Assembly (NCBI RefSeq): GCF_000738435.1 | Contig: NZ_CP003984.1 | Span: 3,100,001-3,164,000, forward strand | Reading direction: 5' to 3' | DNA length: 64,000 nucleotides | Source: Planktomarina temperata RCA23 | Lineage (GTDB): Bacteria; Pseudomonadota; Alphaproteobacteria; Rhodobacterales; Rhodobacteraceae | Part shown: piece by piece, positions 44,358 to 53,656 of the stretch | Numbering within the stretch: the first letter of the stretch is position 1 | Layout of the letters: each line of letters opens with the position of its first letter | Notes under the pieces: generated by a model | What the model was told of the DNA's origin: nothing | Database searches by the model: none | Seen by the model: the letters and a program-made list of their open reading frames with translations, nothing else | Position numbers and translations under genes: made by a program

Positions 44358-45650
44358 TTATTCTCCTGCGACTAAATTGGTGGGCACCGGCTGCGCCCTG
44401 TGCTCAATGACCCGCATCGCCATGAGGGCGGCGGCAAAAAACAGCGCGGCTTCGAATATGAAAACTGCGCCAAAGGCGGGACCATCCGCCAAAAAGTTGC
44501 GTGTCATATCAACCAAAACTGCGCCCGTAAGGCCGCCGAAACCGGCGGCAATGGCCTGCGCCGCGCCCCAGAGCCCCATGCGGGTGCCCTCACGTTGACC
44601 ACGGCCCTCTGAGCTTGACGCAAGCGCCATCATGGCGCTGATCGCCGATACTGCGAACATGCCGTTAAAGAACCCAAGGGCGACGACGAGATAGGTAAAA
44701 TTCAGCGCGGTCGACATCAGCCCTGACAAACAAATAAGCAACAAAACCGCGCCTGACCCATAGCATCCGCTCATGACCCATCTGCGCAGGGATCCAATTT
44801 TGAAACCCGTGGCCATAATGCCAACAGTGAGCATCCCAACAAAAACCCCGCCGTTTTGTGCGCCGCTGAGAGAGGTCGATTGCCCCGGCGTAAAGGCAAA
44901 AACCAAACCCGCATAAGGCTCAAGGATCAACTCCTGCATGAAATAGGCATTCATTGATAGAAAGACGAAAATTGTAAAATTCCGCGTTTTGGATTCCGCC
45001 CAAACTTCGCGCAGAGCCTCTTGAAACGGGATGTCCGGCTCAGACGCGCGTGGGCTGACCGAACGCTCGATGTTCCAAATGGCTAGAACGGTCAACAAAA
45101 TGGCCAATAAGGCGATCGTAATCACGACCGTCATAAGCCGCTCTGGGGTGTAAGGGTCCAAGAACTGCCCCGCCACACCTGCTGTAAGTGCAATGCCAAA
45201 GATCATCATCAACCAAGTGATCGTGGCAGCCGCCGCACGCCGATGTGCAGCCGTGGCCGTGGCCAGTAAGGCCAATAGCGATGTGCCGGAAGCCCCAACG
45301 CCTATGCCGATCAACCCATAGGACATAATGGAGGCGGTCAATGCGAGCCAATAGTGCATAGCAAATAACGTGACAGCATAGGTGGCACCGACGCCGCCCA
45401 ATGCCAAGGCGATCATGCCGCCAATAATCCAACGGGTCCGATTGCCGCCTACATCCGACCGAAACCCCCAGCGCGGACGCGACAGTTGGATTCCATAATG
45501 CAACCCGACCAAAACACCCGGCAAAAGCGCCGGTAAAGACAATTCAACCACCATGAGGCGGTTGAGCGTGGAGGTGGTCAGCACAACAATGGACCCCAGG
45601 GCCATTTGCACCAATCCCAAGCGAAAAATTTGGCTCCAAGATAGGCTCAT
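44358..45650 (-). CDS. PucC-family membrane protein between bchG and bchP
   Basis: Protein of 430 residues of the PucC/LhaA branch of the major facilitator superfamily, with about 12 membrane helices (first region GLVQMALGSIVVLTTSTLNRLMVVELSLPA, quoted in part: LNRLMVVELSLPALLPG). The gene in this position (also called bch2 or orf428) is conserved in purple bacteria and is thought to help insert or deliver pigment to antenna complexes. It overlaps bchG by 4 bases. No LH2 puc genes occur in this window, so a role in LH1 assembly is more likely. Confidence 0.88.
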   Translation of the reverse strand: MSLSWSQIFRLGLVQMALGSIVVLTTSTLNRLMVVELSLPALLPGVLVGLHYGIQLSRPRWGFRSDVGGNRTRWIIGGMIALALGGVGATYAVTLFAMHYWLALTASIMSYGLIGIGVGASGTSLLALLATATAAHRRAAAATITWLMMIFGIALTAGVAGQFLDPYTPERLMTVVITIALLAILLTVLAIWNIERSVSPRASEPDIPFQEALREVWAESKTRNFTIFVFLSMNAYFMQELILEPYAGLVFAFTPGQSTSLSGAQNGGVFVGMLTVGIMATGFKIGSLRRWVMSGCYGSGAVLLLICLSGLMSTALNFTYLVVALGFFNGMFAVSAISAMMALASSSEGRGQREGTRMGLWGAAQAIAAGFGGLTGAVLVDMTRNFLADGPAFGAVFIFEAALFFAAALMAMRVIEHRAQPVPTNLVAGE

Positions 45651-46546
45651 AGCAGACCTCGCAGGGCGATGGCGCTGATCATCATGCCCGAGACATACAT
45701 CGACACGCCAGTGGCGTTATACCAAGGCGCACGCGCCTTCGGATCTGTCAGCATGACCCGCATCGCCCAAAACTGCGCTGCCAGAAGCGCCGCAATGATC
45801 CCGGCGAAAACAGGCCGGTCCCAGAAAATCAGCAGTGCGATAATGATCCCTTGTGGCACGCCCATGATCCAACAGGCCAGCCGCGCGGCCCGGTCTGAAC
45901 CGAGTGTCACCGGCAATGAGTTGATGCCCAATTGGCGGTCCCCTTCGGTCGCCTTAAAGTCGTTCAATGTCATGATTCCATGCGCGCCCAAGGCATAAAG
46001 TCCCGCCAGAAGAATAATCCGCCAATCGGGCGCACCGGCAGATAAAACCGCAGCCCCCGTAAACCAAGGCAATCCCTCATAGCAGAGCCCCACCAATCCT
46101 GGGCCCCACCAGCCAGAGATTTTTAGCCGTAGTGGCTCCGCAGAATAGGCCCAAGCTGCAAGAACGCCAAAGATGGTCGCCGCGAAGCCCCAGGGTCCCA
46201 ATTGATACCCCACCAAAAGTGACAGCGCCGACATAGCCCAGGCGATCCACAACCCCCATTTTCCCGGGATGCGCCCAGAGGGGATGGGGCGGTCCGGCTC
46301 ATTGATGGCATCGACATGCCGATCACACCAATCATTTGCCGCCTGACTCATGCCGCAGACAATTGGACCGGCAAGAACAAGGCCCATAATGATCAAAACC
46401 CAATGGCCCGTGACAGAGGCCCCAGAAGAGACAATTCCACATAAAAACGCCCACATTGGCGGGAACCAAGTGATGGGCTTGAGCAAAAGCAACATGGCCA
46501 TCGGCTCAGGCAAGCGCCGCGGCTCTATGGGAATATATTCTGTCAT
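45647..46546 (-). CDS. bchG: Bacteriochlorophyll synthase BchG
   Basis: Polytopic membrane protein of 299 residues of the UbiA prenyltransferase family: the first Asp-rich motif NDWCDRHVDAINEPDRPIPSG (in part: NDWCDRHVD) and second NDFKATEGDRQLG. It attaches geranylgeranyl diphosphate to bacteriochlorophyllide a. The start ATG 46546 has no ribosome-binding sequence and is only a few bases from a predicted -10, so the transcript may be leaderless. Divergent from cycA. Confidence 0.95.
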   Translation of the reverse strand: MTEYIPIEPRRLPEPMAMLLLLKPITWFPPMWAFLCGIVSSGASVTGHWVLIIMGLVLAGPIVCGMSQAANDWCDRHVDAINEPDRPIPSGRIPGKWGLWIAWAMSALSLLVGYQLGPWGFAATIFGVLAAWAYSAEPLRLKISGWWGPGLVGLCYEGLPWFTGAAVLSAGAPDWRIILLAGLYALGAHGIMTLNDFKATEGDRQLGINSLPVTLGSDRAARLACWIMGVPQGIIIALLIFWDRPVFAGIIAALLAAQFWAMRVMLTDPKARAPWYNATGVSMYVSGMMISAIALRGLL

Positions 46547-46548
46547 AG

Positions 46549-46582
46549 TGTAATTTTAGACTTACACTTAGCCCCACATCAA
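46549..46582 (-). promoter_or_regulatory. bchG promoter with PpsR/CrtJ operator
   Basis: TGT 46549-51 to ACA 46564-66 is an exact TGT-N12-ACA site. On the minus strand TTGATG (46582-46577) and TAAAAT (46558-46553) with an 18-base spacer form a promoter-like pair, the -10 lying inside the operator. A degenerate second site (TGT 46584-86 to ACG 46599-601) lies farther out. The bchG ATG is 7 bases beyond the -10 hexamer. Confidence 0.75.
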
Positions 46583-46698
46583 GTGTAAAGTTATATTTAC
46601 GAATAAGGGTTTTTGTTTTGTCAAATTACTTGCGACAAACTGACTTTACCCAGATGAAAATCACGCTAGATAGATTTAAAGCAAAGGAGTGAGAACGA

Positions 46699-47133
46699 AT
46701 GAAAACAATTAAAATGGCCCTAATGGGTCTGTTGATGACAGCCGGTCCTGCGCTTGCGGGCGGCCACGCATCTGGGGACGCTGCTGCGGGCGAAGCGGTT
46801 TTTAAGAAATGCAAAGCCTGTCATGCCATCGTCGCTGATGATGGAACAGTGATTGTCAAAGGCGGCAAAAACGCGCCGAACCTTTATGGCATCTATGACC
46901 GCCAGGCAGCCGTACATCCTGATTTCAAGAAATATGGCAAATCCTTGGTCGCCGCTGGTGCGCAAGGCCTGGTTTGGAATGAAGCCGATTTTGTCGCCTA
47001 TGTTGCAGATCCAAAAGATTTTCTAAAATCATATTTGGATGACAAAAAAGCGAAATCCAAAATGGCCTTTAAGCTGAAAGACGCGGAAGATCAGGCCAAT
47101 GTTTGGGCCTATCTTGTGTCTGTGGCAGAATAA
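46699..47133 (+). CDS. cycA: Cytochrome c2 CycA
   Basis: Precursor of 144 residues: Sec signal peptide of about 20 residues (cleavage near ALA|GGH), haem-binding C-K-A-C-H at 38-42 and axial Met122 in SKMAFKL. The mature length of about 124 residues matches the large-type cytochrome c2 of Rhodobacter, the periplasmic electron carrier between the bc1 complex and the reaction centre or oxidase. Good AAAGGAG lies upstream. Divergent from bchG. An inverted repeat TTTGTC (46617-22)/GACAAA (46634-39) lies in its leader. Confidence 0.95.
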   Translation: MKTIKMALMGLLMTAGPALAGGHASGDAAAGEAVFKKCKACHAIVADDGTVIVKGGKNAPNLYGIYDRQAAVHPDFKKYGKSLVAAGAQGLVWNEADFVAYVADPKDFLKSYLDDKKAKSKMAFKLKDAEDQANVWAYLVSVAE

Positions 47134-47160
47134 CCGAGCCAACACTTTGAGAATGACTTG

Positions 47161-47189
47161 AGGCCCTTCAAAATTTGAAGGGCCTTTTT
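47161..47189 (+). terminator. Rho-independent terminator of cycA
   Basis: A long stem AGGCCCTTCA (47161-47170) / TGAAGGGCCT (47176-47185) with a 5-nt AT loop is followed by TTTTTG (47185-47190). It starts 27 bases after the cycA stop and ends two bases before the convergent hemE gene. Confidence 0.92.
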
Positions 47190-47190
47190 G

Positions 47191-48225
47191 TTACATTGAT
47201 CGCACTGTATCAATCATCAATTGGACGTTTTGAGGATCCGCATCCGGGGTGATGCCATGACCTAAATTGAAGATATGTGGACCCTTCGACAGAGCGCCCG
47301 CGATGCGTTTGGTTTCAGCAACCAGGGCAGCGCCGCCTGTCACCATGTGGGATGAGGCAAGATTGCCCTGCACGCAGCCCTCAGGTTGCAAATTTTTCGC
47401 AACCCATTGCGCATCGATACCATCATCAAAAGCAATGCAATCGGCACCAATCATGCGATGCAGACCTGCATATTTCTCGCCAGCACATCGCGGGAAGGCG
47501 ATAATCGGAACATCGGGAAATTTGGCCTTTAATGCGGCCGTGATACGGCGCATGGGTTCAATGGAATATTTCATGAAATCTTCGCCCTTAAGCGATCCCG
47601 CCCAGCTGTCAAAGAGTTTCACGACCTCCGCCCCCGCTTCAATCTGCGCGCTGAGGTAGTGGATCGTGCCTTCAGTTATCAAATCAATCAGCGAGTCAAA
47701 AACAGCAGGGTTTTCAGCCTTCAGACGATGCGCTGGTCCTTGGTCAGCTGTGCCTTGACCGGCAATCATATAGGTCGCCACAGTCCATGGTGACCCGGCA
47801 AATCCAATCAATGTTGTGGCCTCTGGCAATTCTTCGGACAAAATTTTCACAGTCTCATAAATCGGTGCCAGATGCGCGTGAATGTCATCTGCCGGTTTTA
47901 GTTTTGCGAAATCTTCCTGCGTGGTCACTGTCGACAAACGCGGGCCTTCCCCGGTGACAAACCACAGATCCGCGCCCAGCGCCTGCGGCAGCAACAAAAT
48001 ATCTGCGAACAATATTGCAGCATCGAATCCATAGCGTCGAATCGGCTGAAGTGTGACCTCTGCTGCCAATTCTGAGTTATAGCATAGCGACAAAAAATCG
48101 CCGGCCTGCGCGCGGGTGGCGCGATACTCGGGAAGATAGCGGCCCGCTTGACGCATCATCCAAATCGGAGCGGTTGGAAGTGTTTCTCCTGCCAGAGCGC
48201 GCAAGATTACTTTCCTTGATGTCAT
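47191..48225 (-). CDS. hemE: Uroporphyrinogen decarboxylase HemE
   Basis: Protein of 344 residues with the N-terminal signature [20 protein letters not shown], the substrate-binding [14 protein letters not shown] segment and a C-terminal [16 protein letters not shown]. It converts uroporphyrinogen III to coproporphyrinogen III, common to haem and bacteriochlorophyll. Divergent from hemC; the shared 97-base gap has a PpsR-type operator. Presence inside the PGC couples tetrapyrrole trunk synthesis with photosynthesis. Confidence 0.96.
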   Translation of the reverse strand: MTSRKVILRALAGETLPTAPIWMMRQAGRYLPEYRATRAQAGDFLSLCYNSELAAEVTLQPIRRYGFDAAILFADILLLPQALGADLWFVTGEGPRLSTVTTQEDFAKLKPADDIHAHLAPIYETVKILSEELPEATTLIGFAGSPWTVATYMIAGQGTADQGPAHRLKAENPAVFDSLIDLITEGTIHYLSAQIEAGAEVVKLFDSWAGSLKGEDFMKYSIEPMRRITAALKAKFPDVPIIAFPRCAGEKYAGLHRMIGADCIAFDDGIDAQWVAKNLQPEGCVQGNLASSHMVTGGAALVAETKRIAGALSKGPHIFNLGHGITPDADPQNVQLMIDTVRSM

Positions 48226-48288
48226 TGTATTATTCCCAGATATTGCTTTGCAACATTATGCGCAGCATCAGTTCATAGAAGCAAGAGT

Positions 48289-48306
48289 TGTCAGGCCAAG
48301 TTTACA
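48289..48306. promoter_or_regulatory. PpsR/CrtJ-type operator between hemE and hemC
   Basis: TGT 48289-48291, 12 bases, then ACA 48304-48306, exact consensus, 17 bases before hemC and 64 bases before hemE. TTGTCA (48288-48293), a possible -35, overlaps the left arm. hem genes are CrtJ-regulated in R. capsulatus, which supports the inference. Confidence 0.65.
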
Positions 48307-48322
48307 TGTTTAGGGATAGGAC

Positions 48323-49273
48323 ATGACTTATACATTACCCACTCCGAAGACCCCGCTCAATATCGGCACCCGAGGCTCTCCCTTGGCGCTGGCACAGGCC
48401 TATGAAACACGCGCACGACTGGCCAAGGCTTTCGATTTGCCCTTCGAAGCCTTTGAGATTGTCGTCATCATGACCACGGGGGATCGCGTCACCGATCGTC
48501 CATTAAAAGAAATTGGCGGCAAAGGGCTATTTACCCGCGAAATAGAGCAAGCCATGCTGGATGGATCCATCGACATCGCCGTGCATTCCATGAAAGATAT
48601 GCCCGTCCTGCAACCCGATGGCCTGGTTTTGGACACCTATTTGCCACGCGAGGATGTGCGCGATGCGTTTATCTCCCTGTCAGGCGGCGCATTGAGCGAT
48701 TTGTCACCCGGTGCGGTGGTGGGGACCTCAAGTCTGAGACGACAGGCGCAACTCAAATTACGGCGCCCAGATCTACAGGTCGTGGAATTTCGGGGCAACT
48801 TGCAAACGCGGCTCAAGAAGCTTGAAAACCAAGTGGCTGAGGCAACCTTTCTGGCCATGGCTGGACTAAAGCGATTGAACATGAATGAGGTGCCACGCCA
48901 AGCGATTGAAGTGGACGACATGTTGCCCGCCGTGGCGCAGGGGGCCATTGGTATTGAACGACGCATCAATGACGGGCGCATGGCCGATATGCTCGCAGCC
49001 ATTCATGACCGTGAGACCGGACAGCGTTTGGCCGCAGAACGCGCCTTTCTCGCAGCGTTGGATGGCTCTTGTGAAACGCCAATTGCTGGGCTTTCTGAAC
49101 TTCAAGGCAGCACAATGAGACTGCGCGGCGAAGTGCTTCGGCCCGATGGCTCCGATGCCATTCATGATGATATGGTCGTGCCAATCGAAGATGGCGCGCA
49201 AGCTGGGAAAGAAATGGCCGCAAAGCTCCTTGAGCAAGCAGGTAGGGGATTCTTTGACTGGCGAGAGAGTTAA
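48323..49273 (+). CDS. hemC: Hydroxymethylbilane synthase (porphobilinogen deaminase) HemC
   Basis: Protein of 316 residues: NIGTRGSPLALAQAYE start, KEIGGKGLFTREIEQAML, AVHSMKDMP, GTSSLRRQAQL and the dipyrromethane cofactor Cys250 in DGSCETPIAG. It polymerises four porphobilinogen units. Its stop lies inside the start of bciA (20-base overlap). hemC is more often next to hemD; here hemD is 31 kb away. Confidence 0.96.
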   Translation: MTYTLPTPKTPLNIGTRGSPLALAQAYETRARLAKAFDLPFEAFEIVVIMTTGDRVTDRPLKEIGGKGLFTREIEQAMLDGSIDIAVHSMKDMPVLQPDGLVLDTYLPREDVRDAFISLSGGALSDLSPGAVVGTSSLRRQAQLKLRRPDLQVVEFRGNLQTRLKKLENQVAEATFLAMAGLKRLNMNEVPRQAIEVDDMLPAVAQGAIGIERRINDGRMADMLAAIHDRETGQRLAAERAFLAALDGSCETPIAGLSELQGSTMRLRGEVLRPDGSDAIHDDMVVPIEDGAQAGKEMAAKLLEQAGRGFFDWRES

Positions 49274-50213
49274 CCCCACAGCAAGCGTCTTACTTTTCGG
49301 CGCGACAGGAACCGCAGGACAAGGGGTGTGCCGCGCGCTGCATCGGGCGGGATATGTGGTCACCTGCGTTCTGCGCGCCGGCCAGACCCCACCGCAGCCG
49401 GCACAGCCTCTATATGCCGATATCACCCAGCCGATGCCTCATATACTTGGCCAATTCGACGCGGTCATCTCCTGCGTTGCCTCCCGCAATGGCGGCCGCG
49501 AAGATGCTTGGGCAATTGACCACGCGGCGCAGATGAACATTCTAGACGTGGCGCAAAGATTAGCTGTACCGCAATTTATTTTGCTCTCCGCGATATGCGT
49601 CCAAAAACCAAAGCTGCCATTTCAATTCGCCAAACTGGCCTTCGAAAAAGCATTGATCGCCTCGGGGCTCACCTATTCCATCGTGCGACCCACAGCTTTT
49701 TTTAAATCTCTTTCCGGTCAGATTCCGCGTCTGCGCGCTGGCAAGGCATTTTTGGTCTTTGGGAACGGTGAACTCACCGCCTGCAAACCAATCAGCGATG
49801 ATGATCTGGGCAATTTCATGGTCGATTGCATAGCCAACCCGACCAAGCACAATAAGATTTTGCCCATCGGCGGCCCCGGCCCTGCCATCACACCGCGCGA
49901 TCAGGCCCAAGCCCTGTTTGGTTTGCTCGGGCGACCTGTGAAACTGCGCCGGGTGCCAGTTGCCCTATTGCGCATCATCTGCGGTGGATTGCGCCTGGCC
50001 GGTGCCTTGATCCCGGCCGCGCGACGCAAGGCGGATCTCGCCGAAATAGGGCTGTATTACGCAACAGAATCAATGCTGATCTGGCAGGGTGCACAGAGGG
50101 GCTATTCAGCGGAGCTCACGAGTTCAACCGGAACGGAACATCTGTTTGATCACTATGCAGAGATCATGCGCTCCGGCGCCGCCATCCCCCGAGGAGACCA
50201 CTCGGTCTTTTAG
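49254..50213 (+). CDS. bciA: Divinyl (proto)chlorophyllide 8-vinyl reductase BciA
   Basis: Protein of 319 residues, an atypical short-chain dehydrogenase with the NADPH motif [17 protein letters not shown] near the N-terminus, followed by [13 protein letters not shown] and [20 protein letters not shown] in full family order. BciA reduces the C8 vinyl group so that monovinyl bacteriochlorophyll forms. TTG 49254, with GTAGGGGA just upstream, is the best start; an ATG at 49146 would be inside hemC. It is translationally coupled to hemC and its stop overlaps the convergent hemA stop by 4 bases. Confidence 0.88.
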   Translation: MTGERVNPTASVLLFGATGTAGQGVCRALHRAGYVVTCVLRAGQTPPQPAQPLYADITQPMPHILGQFDAVISCVASRNGGREDAWAIDHAAQMNILDVAQRLAVPQFILLSAICVQKPKLPFQFAKLAFEKALIASGLTYSIVRPTAFFKSLSGQIPRLRAGKAFLVFGNGELTACKPISDDDLGNFMVDCIANPTKHNKILPIGGPGPAITPRDQAQALFGLLGRPVKLRRVPVALLRIICGGLRLAGALIPAARRKADLAEIGLYYATESMLIWQGAQRGYSAELTSSTGTEHLFDHYAEIMRSGAAIPRGDHSVF

Positions 50214-51424
50214 GCGACCGCATGGGCAATGGCACATTGCTTCCATAAAGATTCAAGCGCCTCAACCAAATAGGCAATATCAGCGTCCGAATGCAGTGGT
50301 GATGGGGTGAAGCGTAAACGTTCCGTGCCTTTTGGAACCGTTGGATAGTTAATCGGCTGCACGTAGATGCCCCATTCATCCATCAAGTAATCCGCAAGCA
50401 TTTTGGTCTTCACCGGGTCTTTGATCATCACCGGCACGATGTGACTTTGGTTTTCCAAATGCGGAATGCCCGCGCGATTCAATCCCGCGCGCAGTTTCGC
50501 GACCTGTTGCCGTTGACGTTGGCGCTCACTGTCGGATGTTTTCAAATGCATGATGGACACCCGCGCCGCTGCCGCGACGGCCGGTGGCAAAGCTGTCGTA
50601 AAGATAAAACCAGAAGCGAAGCTGCGAATGAAATCGCACAAAACAGAGGATCCGGTGATATATCCCCCAACAACGCCATAGGCTTTGCCCAAGGTGCCCT
50701 CGATCAATGTAATCCGATCCATCAGCCCTTCTTGCTCGGCAATACCGCCGCCCCGTGGTCCGTAAAGCCCAACCGCATGAACCTCATCGAGATAGGTCAT
50801 TGCGCCGTATTTCTCGGCCACTTCAACAATCTGGCGTATCGGGGCGATGTCCCCATCCATCGAATAGACCGACTCAAAGGCCACAATTTTTGGCGCATCC
50901 ACCGGAAGCGCCGCCAATTTCGCCTCCAAATCTTTCACATCATTATGGTTCCAAATAACCTTTTGAGCGCGCGAATGACGAATGCCTTCAATCATGGAGG
51001 CGTGATTGCCAGAATCGCTGAGAATGATACAGCCTTCCAGTCGACTGCCCAGCGTGCTCAAAGCGGCCCAATTGGAGACATAGCCAGAGGTGAACAGTAA
51101 AGCAGCTTCTTTATTGTGCAAATCTGCCAATTCCCGCTCAAGCAAGAGGTGATCATGATTTGTCCCTGAAATATTGCGCGTGCCGCCCGCCCCAGTGCCG
51201 CTGCGGGTGACTGCCTCACACATAGCCTCAATCACCACCGGATTTTGCCCCATGCCTAGGTAATCATTGGAGCACCAAACCGTTACATCTTGCACCTTGC
51301 CATCGTGGTGACTCGCCGCATGGGGAAATTTACCACATTTACGCTCTAATTCAGCAAAATAGCGATAGTTGCCTTCGGATTTCAGCGTGTCGATTTGAGC
51401 TTGAAAGAGCGCATTAAAGTTCAT
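50210..51424 (-). CDS. hemA: 5-aminolevulinate synthase HemA (Shemin pathway)
   Basis: Protein of 404 residues: pyridoxal-phosphate enzyme with [44 protein letters not shown] and the cofactor Lys in [13 protein letters not shown]. It condenses glycine with succinyl-CoA, the first committed tetrapyrrole step, here at the edge of the puh block. ATG 51424 is chosen as the family start; an ORF extension to 51487 lies within puhE. It overlaps puhE by 11 bases. Confidence 0.96.
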   Translation of the reverse strand: MNFNALFQAQIDTLKSEGNYRYFAELERKCGKFPHAASHHDGKVQDVTVWCSNDYLGMGQNPVVIEAMCEAVTRSGTGAGGTRNISGTNHDHLLLERELADLHNKEAALLFTSGYVSNWAALSTLGSRLEGCIILSDSGNHASMIEGIRHSRAQKVIWNHNDVKDLEAKLAALPVDAPKIVAFESVYSMDGDIAPIRQIVEVAEKYGAMTYLDEVHAVGLYGPRGGGIAEQEGLMDRITLIEGTLGKAYGVVGGYITGSSVLCDFIRSFASGFIFTTALPPAVAAAARVSIMHLKTSDSERQRQRQQVAKLRAGLNRAGIPHLENQSHIVPVMIKDPVKTKMLADYLMDEWGIYVQPINYPTVPKGTERLRFTPSPLHSDADIAYLVEALESLWKQCAIAHAVA

Positions 51425-52220
51425 GGGATTGTCCTGTCTTAGTGTTCGTAGAAAGTGTGGGAAGCATCCAGCGCCAAAGCTTTGCATCAGGCAATGGAAT
51501 GACCATCAACCAATGTTCCAGCGTGGCCAATGCACAAAGTGCGAAGAGCAGCGCATGTCCAATTTGTGCCTCCACAGTACTCGCTGAAAAAAGCGCTAAA
51601 CCCAGGGCCGCAGTGACCAGACTAAGCCCAGTTACTCCAAGGCCAAAAACCACGGTCACCGGGCCCTGCTTGAAGTAAGAAGAGAGGTGCAGCAGCGGTT
51701 GGGGAATGAATTCAAGATTGATACGCGGCACGCCAAAAAACAAATTGAGTTTGGCCGAGATGCGCGCTGCAAAAAGGATGAAATAGGCCCAAAAGCCGAG
51801 CGGGTTTGCAGCATCAAGCGCGATGACGGCCATGAGAACCAGGCCGCAGAGTAATAGGGCTTCGTGGTGGCTGACGGTCTGCCAGGCTCTGCGAAATCTG
51901 GCCCAGCCCCGAAGCGACTTGGGACAAGAATCCCGCAACGGTCCGGTGATGACCCCGGACAGAAAGGCCAGCTCAATCCAGCCCCATATGAGCAAGACTG
52001 AGAAAAATGCGAGATAGATATTTGCCACGCTCAACGAAGCTGCCGAGATCACCGCGCCAAAGATTCCCAGAGCCAACAGCGGCACGCCCAAAACGACAGA
52101 GGCCCCATGAGCCGTTGCCCCAGCCACGTCTTTGCGCCGCACAATCAGCAAAATAATCCCAGTGAAAAACCACCAGGAAAAAATTGCGATGAGCGCTGCT
52201 ATCCAGGGCGAGCCGAGCAT
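51414..52220 (-). CDS. puhE: PuhE, putative photosynthetic complex assembly protein
   Basis: Protein of 268 residues with about seven membrane helices and the PuhE/DUF3623 landmarks [30 protein letters not shown] and [15 protein letters not shown]. PuhE tunes reaction-centre assembly and bacteriochlorophyll synthesis in R. capsulatus; the mechanism is unknown. Its start shares one base with the acsF stop (overlap at 52220). Confidence 0.92.
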   Translation of the reverse strand: MLGSPWIAALIAIFSWWFFTGIILLIVRRKDVAGATAHGASVVLGVPLLALGIFGAVISAASLSVANIYLAFFSVLLIWGWIELAFLSGVITGPLRDSCPKSLRGWARFRRAWQTVSHHEALLLCGLVLMAVIALDAANPLGFWAYFILFAARISAKLNLFFGVPRINLEFIPQPLLHLSSYFKQGPVTVVFGLGVTGLSLVTAALGLALFSASTVEAQIGHALLFALCALATLEHWLMVIPLPDAKLWRWMLPTLSTNTKTGQSHEL

Positions 52221-53347
52221 CAGTAGGTCGGCTCCATACGCGTGCTGGTTGGAACGCTATGGGCCTTGGCCGGGATGGTGAACACCAAGACAAAAGCCGT
52301 CGCCGCCTTCGCCATGCCGCCCAACCGGCTCATCATGCCACCCAAGCCTCCGCGGGCTTTTGCGGCGGCAATTTGCCGAGATGCCGCTTCCATCCGATCG
52401 AGGTTTTTGCGCCACCGAGGGTGATCAATATCCAATGTCATTGGAAAAATTTGTTTTGATATTTCAGAGGTTTTCCGAAACACCTCTTGGCCGTACCAGG
52501 TGACATCGACACCAAGAGCCTCATGAAACAGAGGCCGCTGGTGGTCACGCACCCACATGGTGGAATAAACCGCTGTCAGGAAAAACTTAATCCACAGTTT
52601 ATTGCCAAAACTTTCGGTCAGTTTCGGATCAGATTTCATCAAAAGCGCAAAGGCTTCCCCATGGCTAAACTCATCATTGCACCACTCGCGGAACCATTTG
52701 AAAATGGGATGAAACCGCAGTTCCGGGTTCTCTTCGAGGTGCCGGTATATGGTGATGTAGCGGGCATAGCCAATCTTCTCAGATAGATAGGTGGCGTAGT
52801 AGATAAATTTCGGGCGGAAATAGGTGTATTTCTTTTGCTGAGTCAAAAAGCCCAAATTCACCCGAACACCCGCTTCGCGTAGCGCATCATTTATAAATCC
52901 AGCATGGCGCGCCTCATCCCGTGCCATCAATTGAAACAGGGTTGTGATGTCTTCATTCGACCCGCGACGCTTCATCTCTTTGTACAAAACGCAGCCAGAA
53001 AATTCTGCGGTGCAGGATGAAATCAGAAAATCGATGAACTCTGCTTTCAGCGCAGGCTCCATCCCCTCCCAATCAACATTGTCCCAATCTTCATTCTTTT
53101 TGAAATGCCCCTTATTCGGATCAGATTTCATTTGCGCAATTAAGCGGTCCCAATCTTCACGCACCGGGGTGACATCAATCGCGTCCATTTCGGCAAAATC
53201 AGTGGTGTAAAAGCGCGGGGTGAGCAACGTGTTTTGCATCGCCACCTCTGTCGCTTTTTCAGATGTCATTGGATCATCAAGCGCATCTTGGGCGGCAATC
53301 GCCTCTTCAGCAGTATTGGCAAAAGCGGAATGTGTTGGCGCATTCAT
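52220..53347 (-). CDS. acsF: Mg-protoporphyrin IX monomethyl ester cyclase, oxygen-dependent, AcsF
   Basis: Protein of 375 residues of the di-iron oxygenase type: TPRFYTTDFAEMDAIDVT, ligands in EFSGCVLYKEMKRR (Glu) and ARDEARHAGF (Glu-x2-His), and NDEFSHGEAF (Glu-x2-His). It forms the fifth (E) ring using O2; the anaerobic cyclase BchE is not encoded here, as expected for an aerobic phototroph. ATG 53347 is the family start. It overlaps the small upstream gene by 4 bases. Confidence 0.95.
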   Translation of the reverse strand: MNAPTHSAFANTAEEAIAAQDALDDPMTSEKATEVAMQNTLLTPRFYTTDFAEMDAIDVTPVREDWDRLIAQMKSDPNKGHFKKNEDWDNVDWEGMEPALKAEFIDFLISSCTAEFSGCVLYKEMKRRGSNEDITTLFQLMARDEARHAGFINDALREAGVRVNLGFLTQQKKYTYFRPKFIYYATYLSEKIGYARYITIYRHLEENPELRFHPIFKWFREWCNDEFSHGEAFALLMKSDPKLTESFGNKLWIKFFLTAVYSTMWVRDHQRPLFHEALGVDVTWYGQEVFRKTSEISKQIFPMTLDIDHPRWRKNLDRMEAASRQIAAAKARGGLGGMMSRLGGMAKAATAFVLVFTIPAKAHSVPTSTRMEPTY

Positions 53348-53640
53348 GACAAAACTCCTTCCGAAAAGGAAAATTCGCACAGCTCCATGAATTCGAAATC
53401 GCCCGTCGAGCGCGTCCAAAGCCGTTCAATTTTTGAGGCGCGGGTGATCGTGGCCATGCGTTGCTCTTCAACACAGACGCCATAGGGCGCCATGATTTCC
53501 GGCCCCTCCACTTGAACGCTGTCTCCTGGATGCACCACGGCACCATTGTTGAATTTCACATGAGCGGAAAGTTCCTCAAACCGATGTGAAATCGTCACCG
53601 TGCAGGGTGCGGTCTCTTTTGATCTTGTAAATAATCCCAT
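53344..53640 (-). CDS. Conserved small PGC protein between puhC and acsF, function unknown
   Basis: Protein of 98 residues, soluble, no signal peptide. Start MGLFTRSKETAPCTVTISHR, then a likely beta-rich domain with NGAVVHPGDSVQVEGPEIMAPYG and an acidic, Phe-rich tail. A small gene in this position occurs in other purple-bacterial PGCs, usually called a conserved hypothetical protein. Its overlaps with acsF (ATGA) and 16-base spacing from puhC imply participation in cyclase or reaction-centre assembly, but no activity is known. Confidence 0.8.
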   Translation of the reverse strand: MGLFTRSKETAPCTVTISHRFEELSAHVKFNNGAVVHPGDSVQVEGPEIMAPYGVCVEEQRMATITRASKIERLWTRSTGDFEFMELCEFSFSEGVLS

Positions 53641-53656
53641 CTGCTGTCCCCTTGGT

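Noticed and set aside
46617-46639. TTTGTC...GACAAA before cycA as a PpsR site
   Set aside because: TGT to ACA spacing is 13 bases, so it was kept only as an inverted repeat in the cycA leader.
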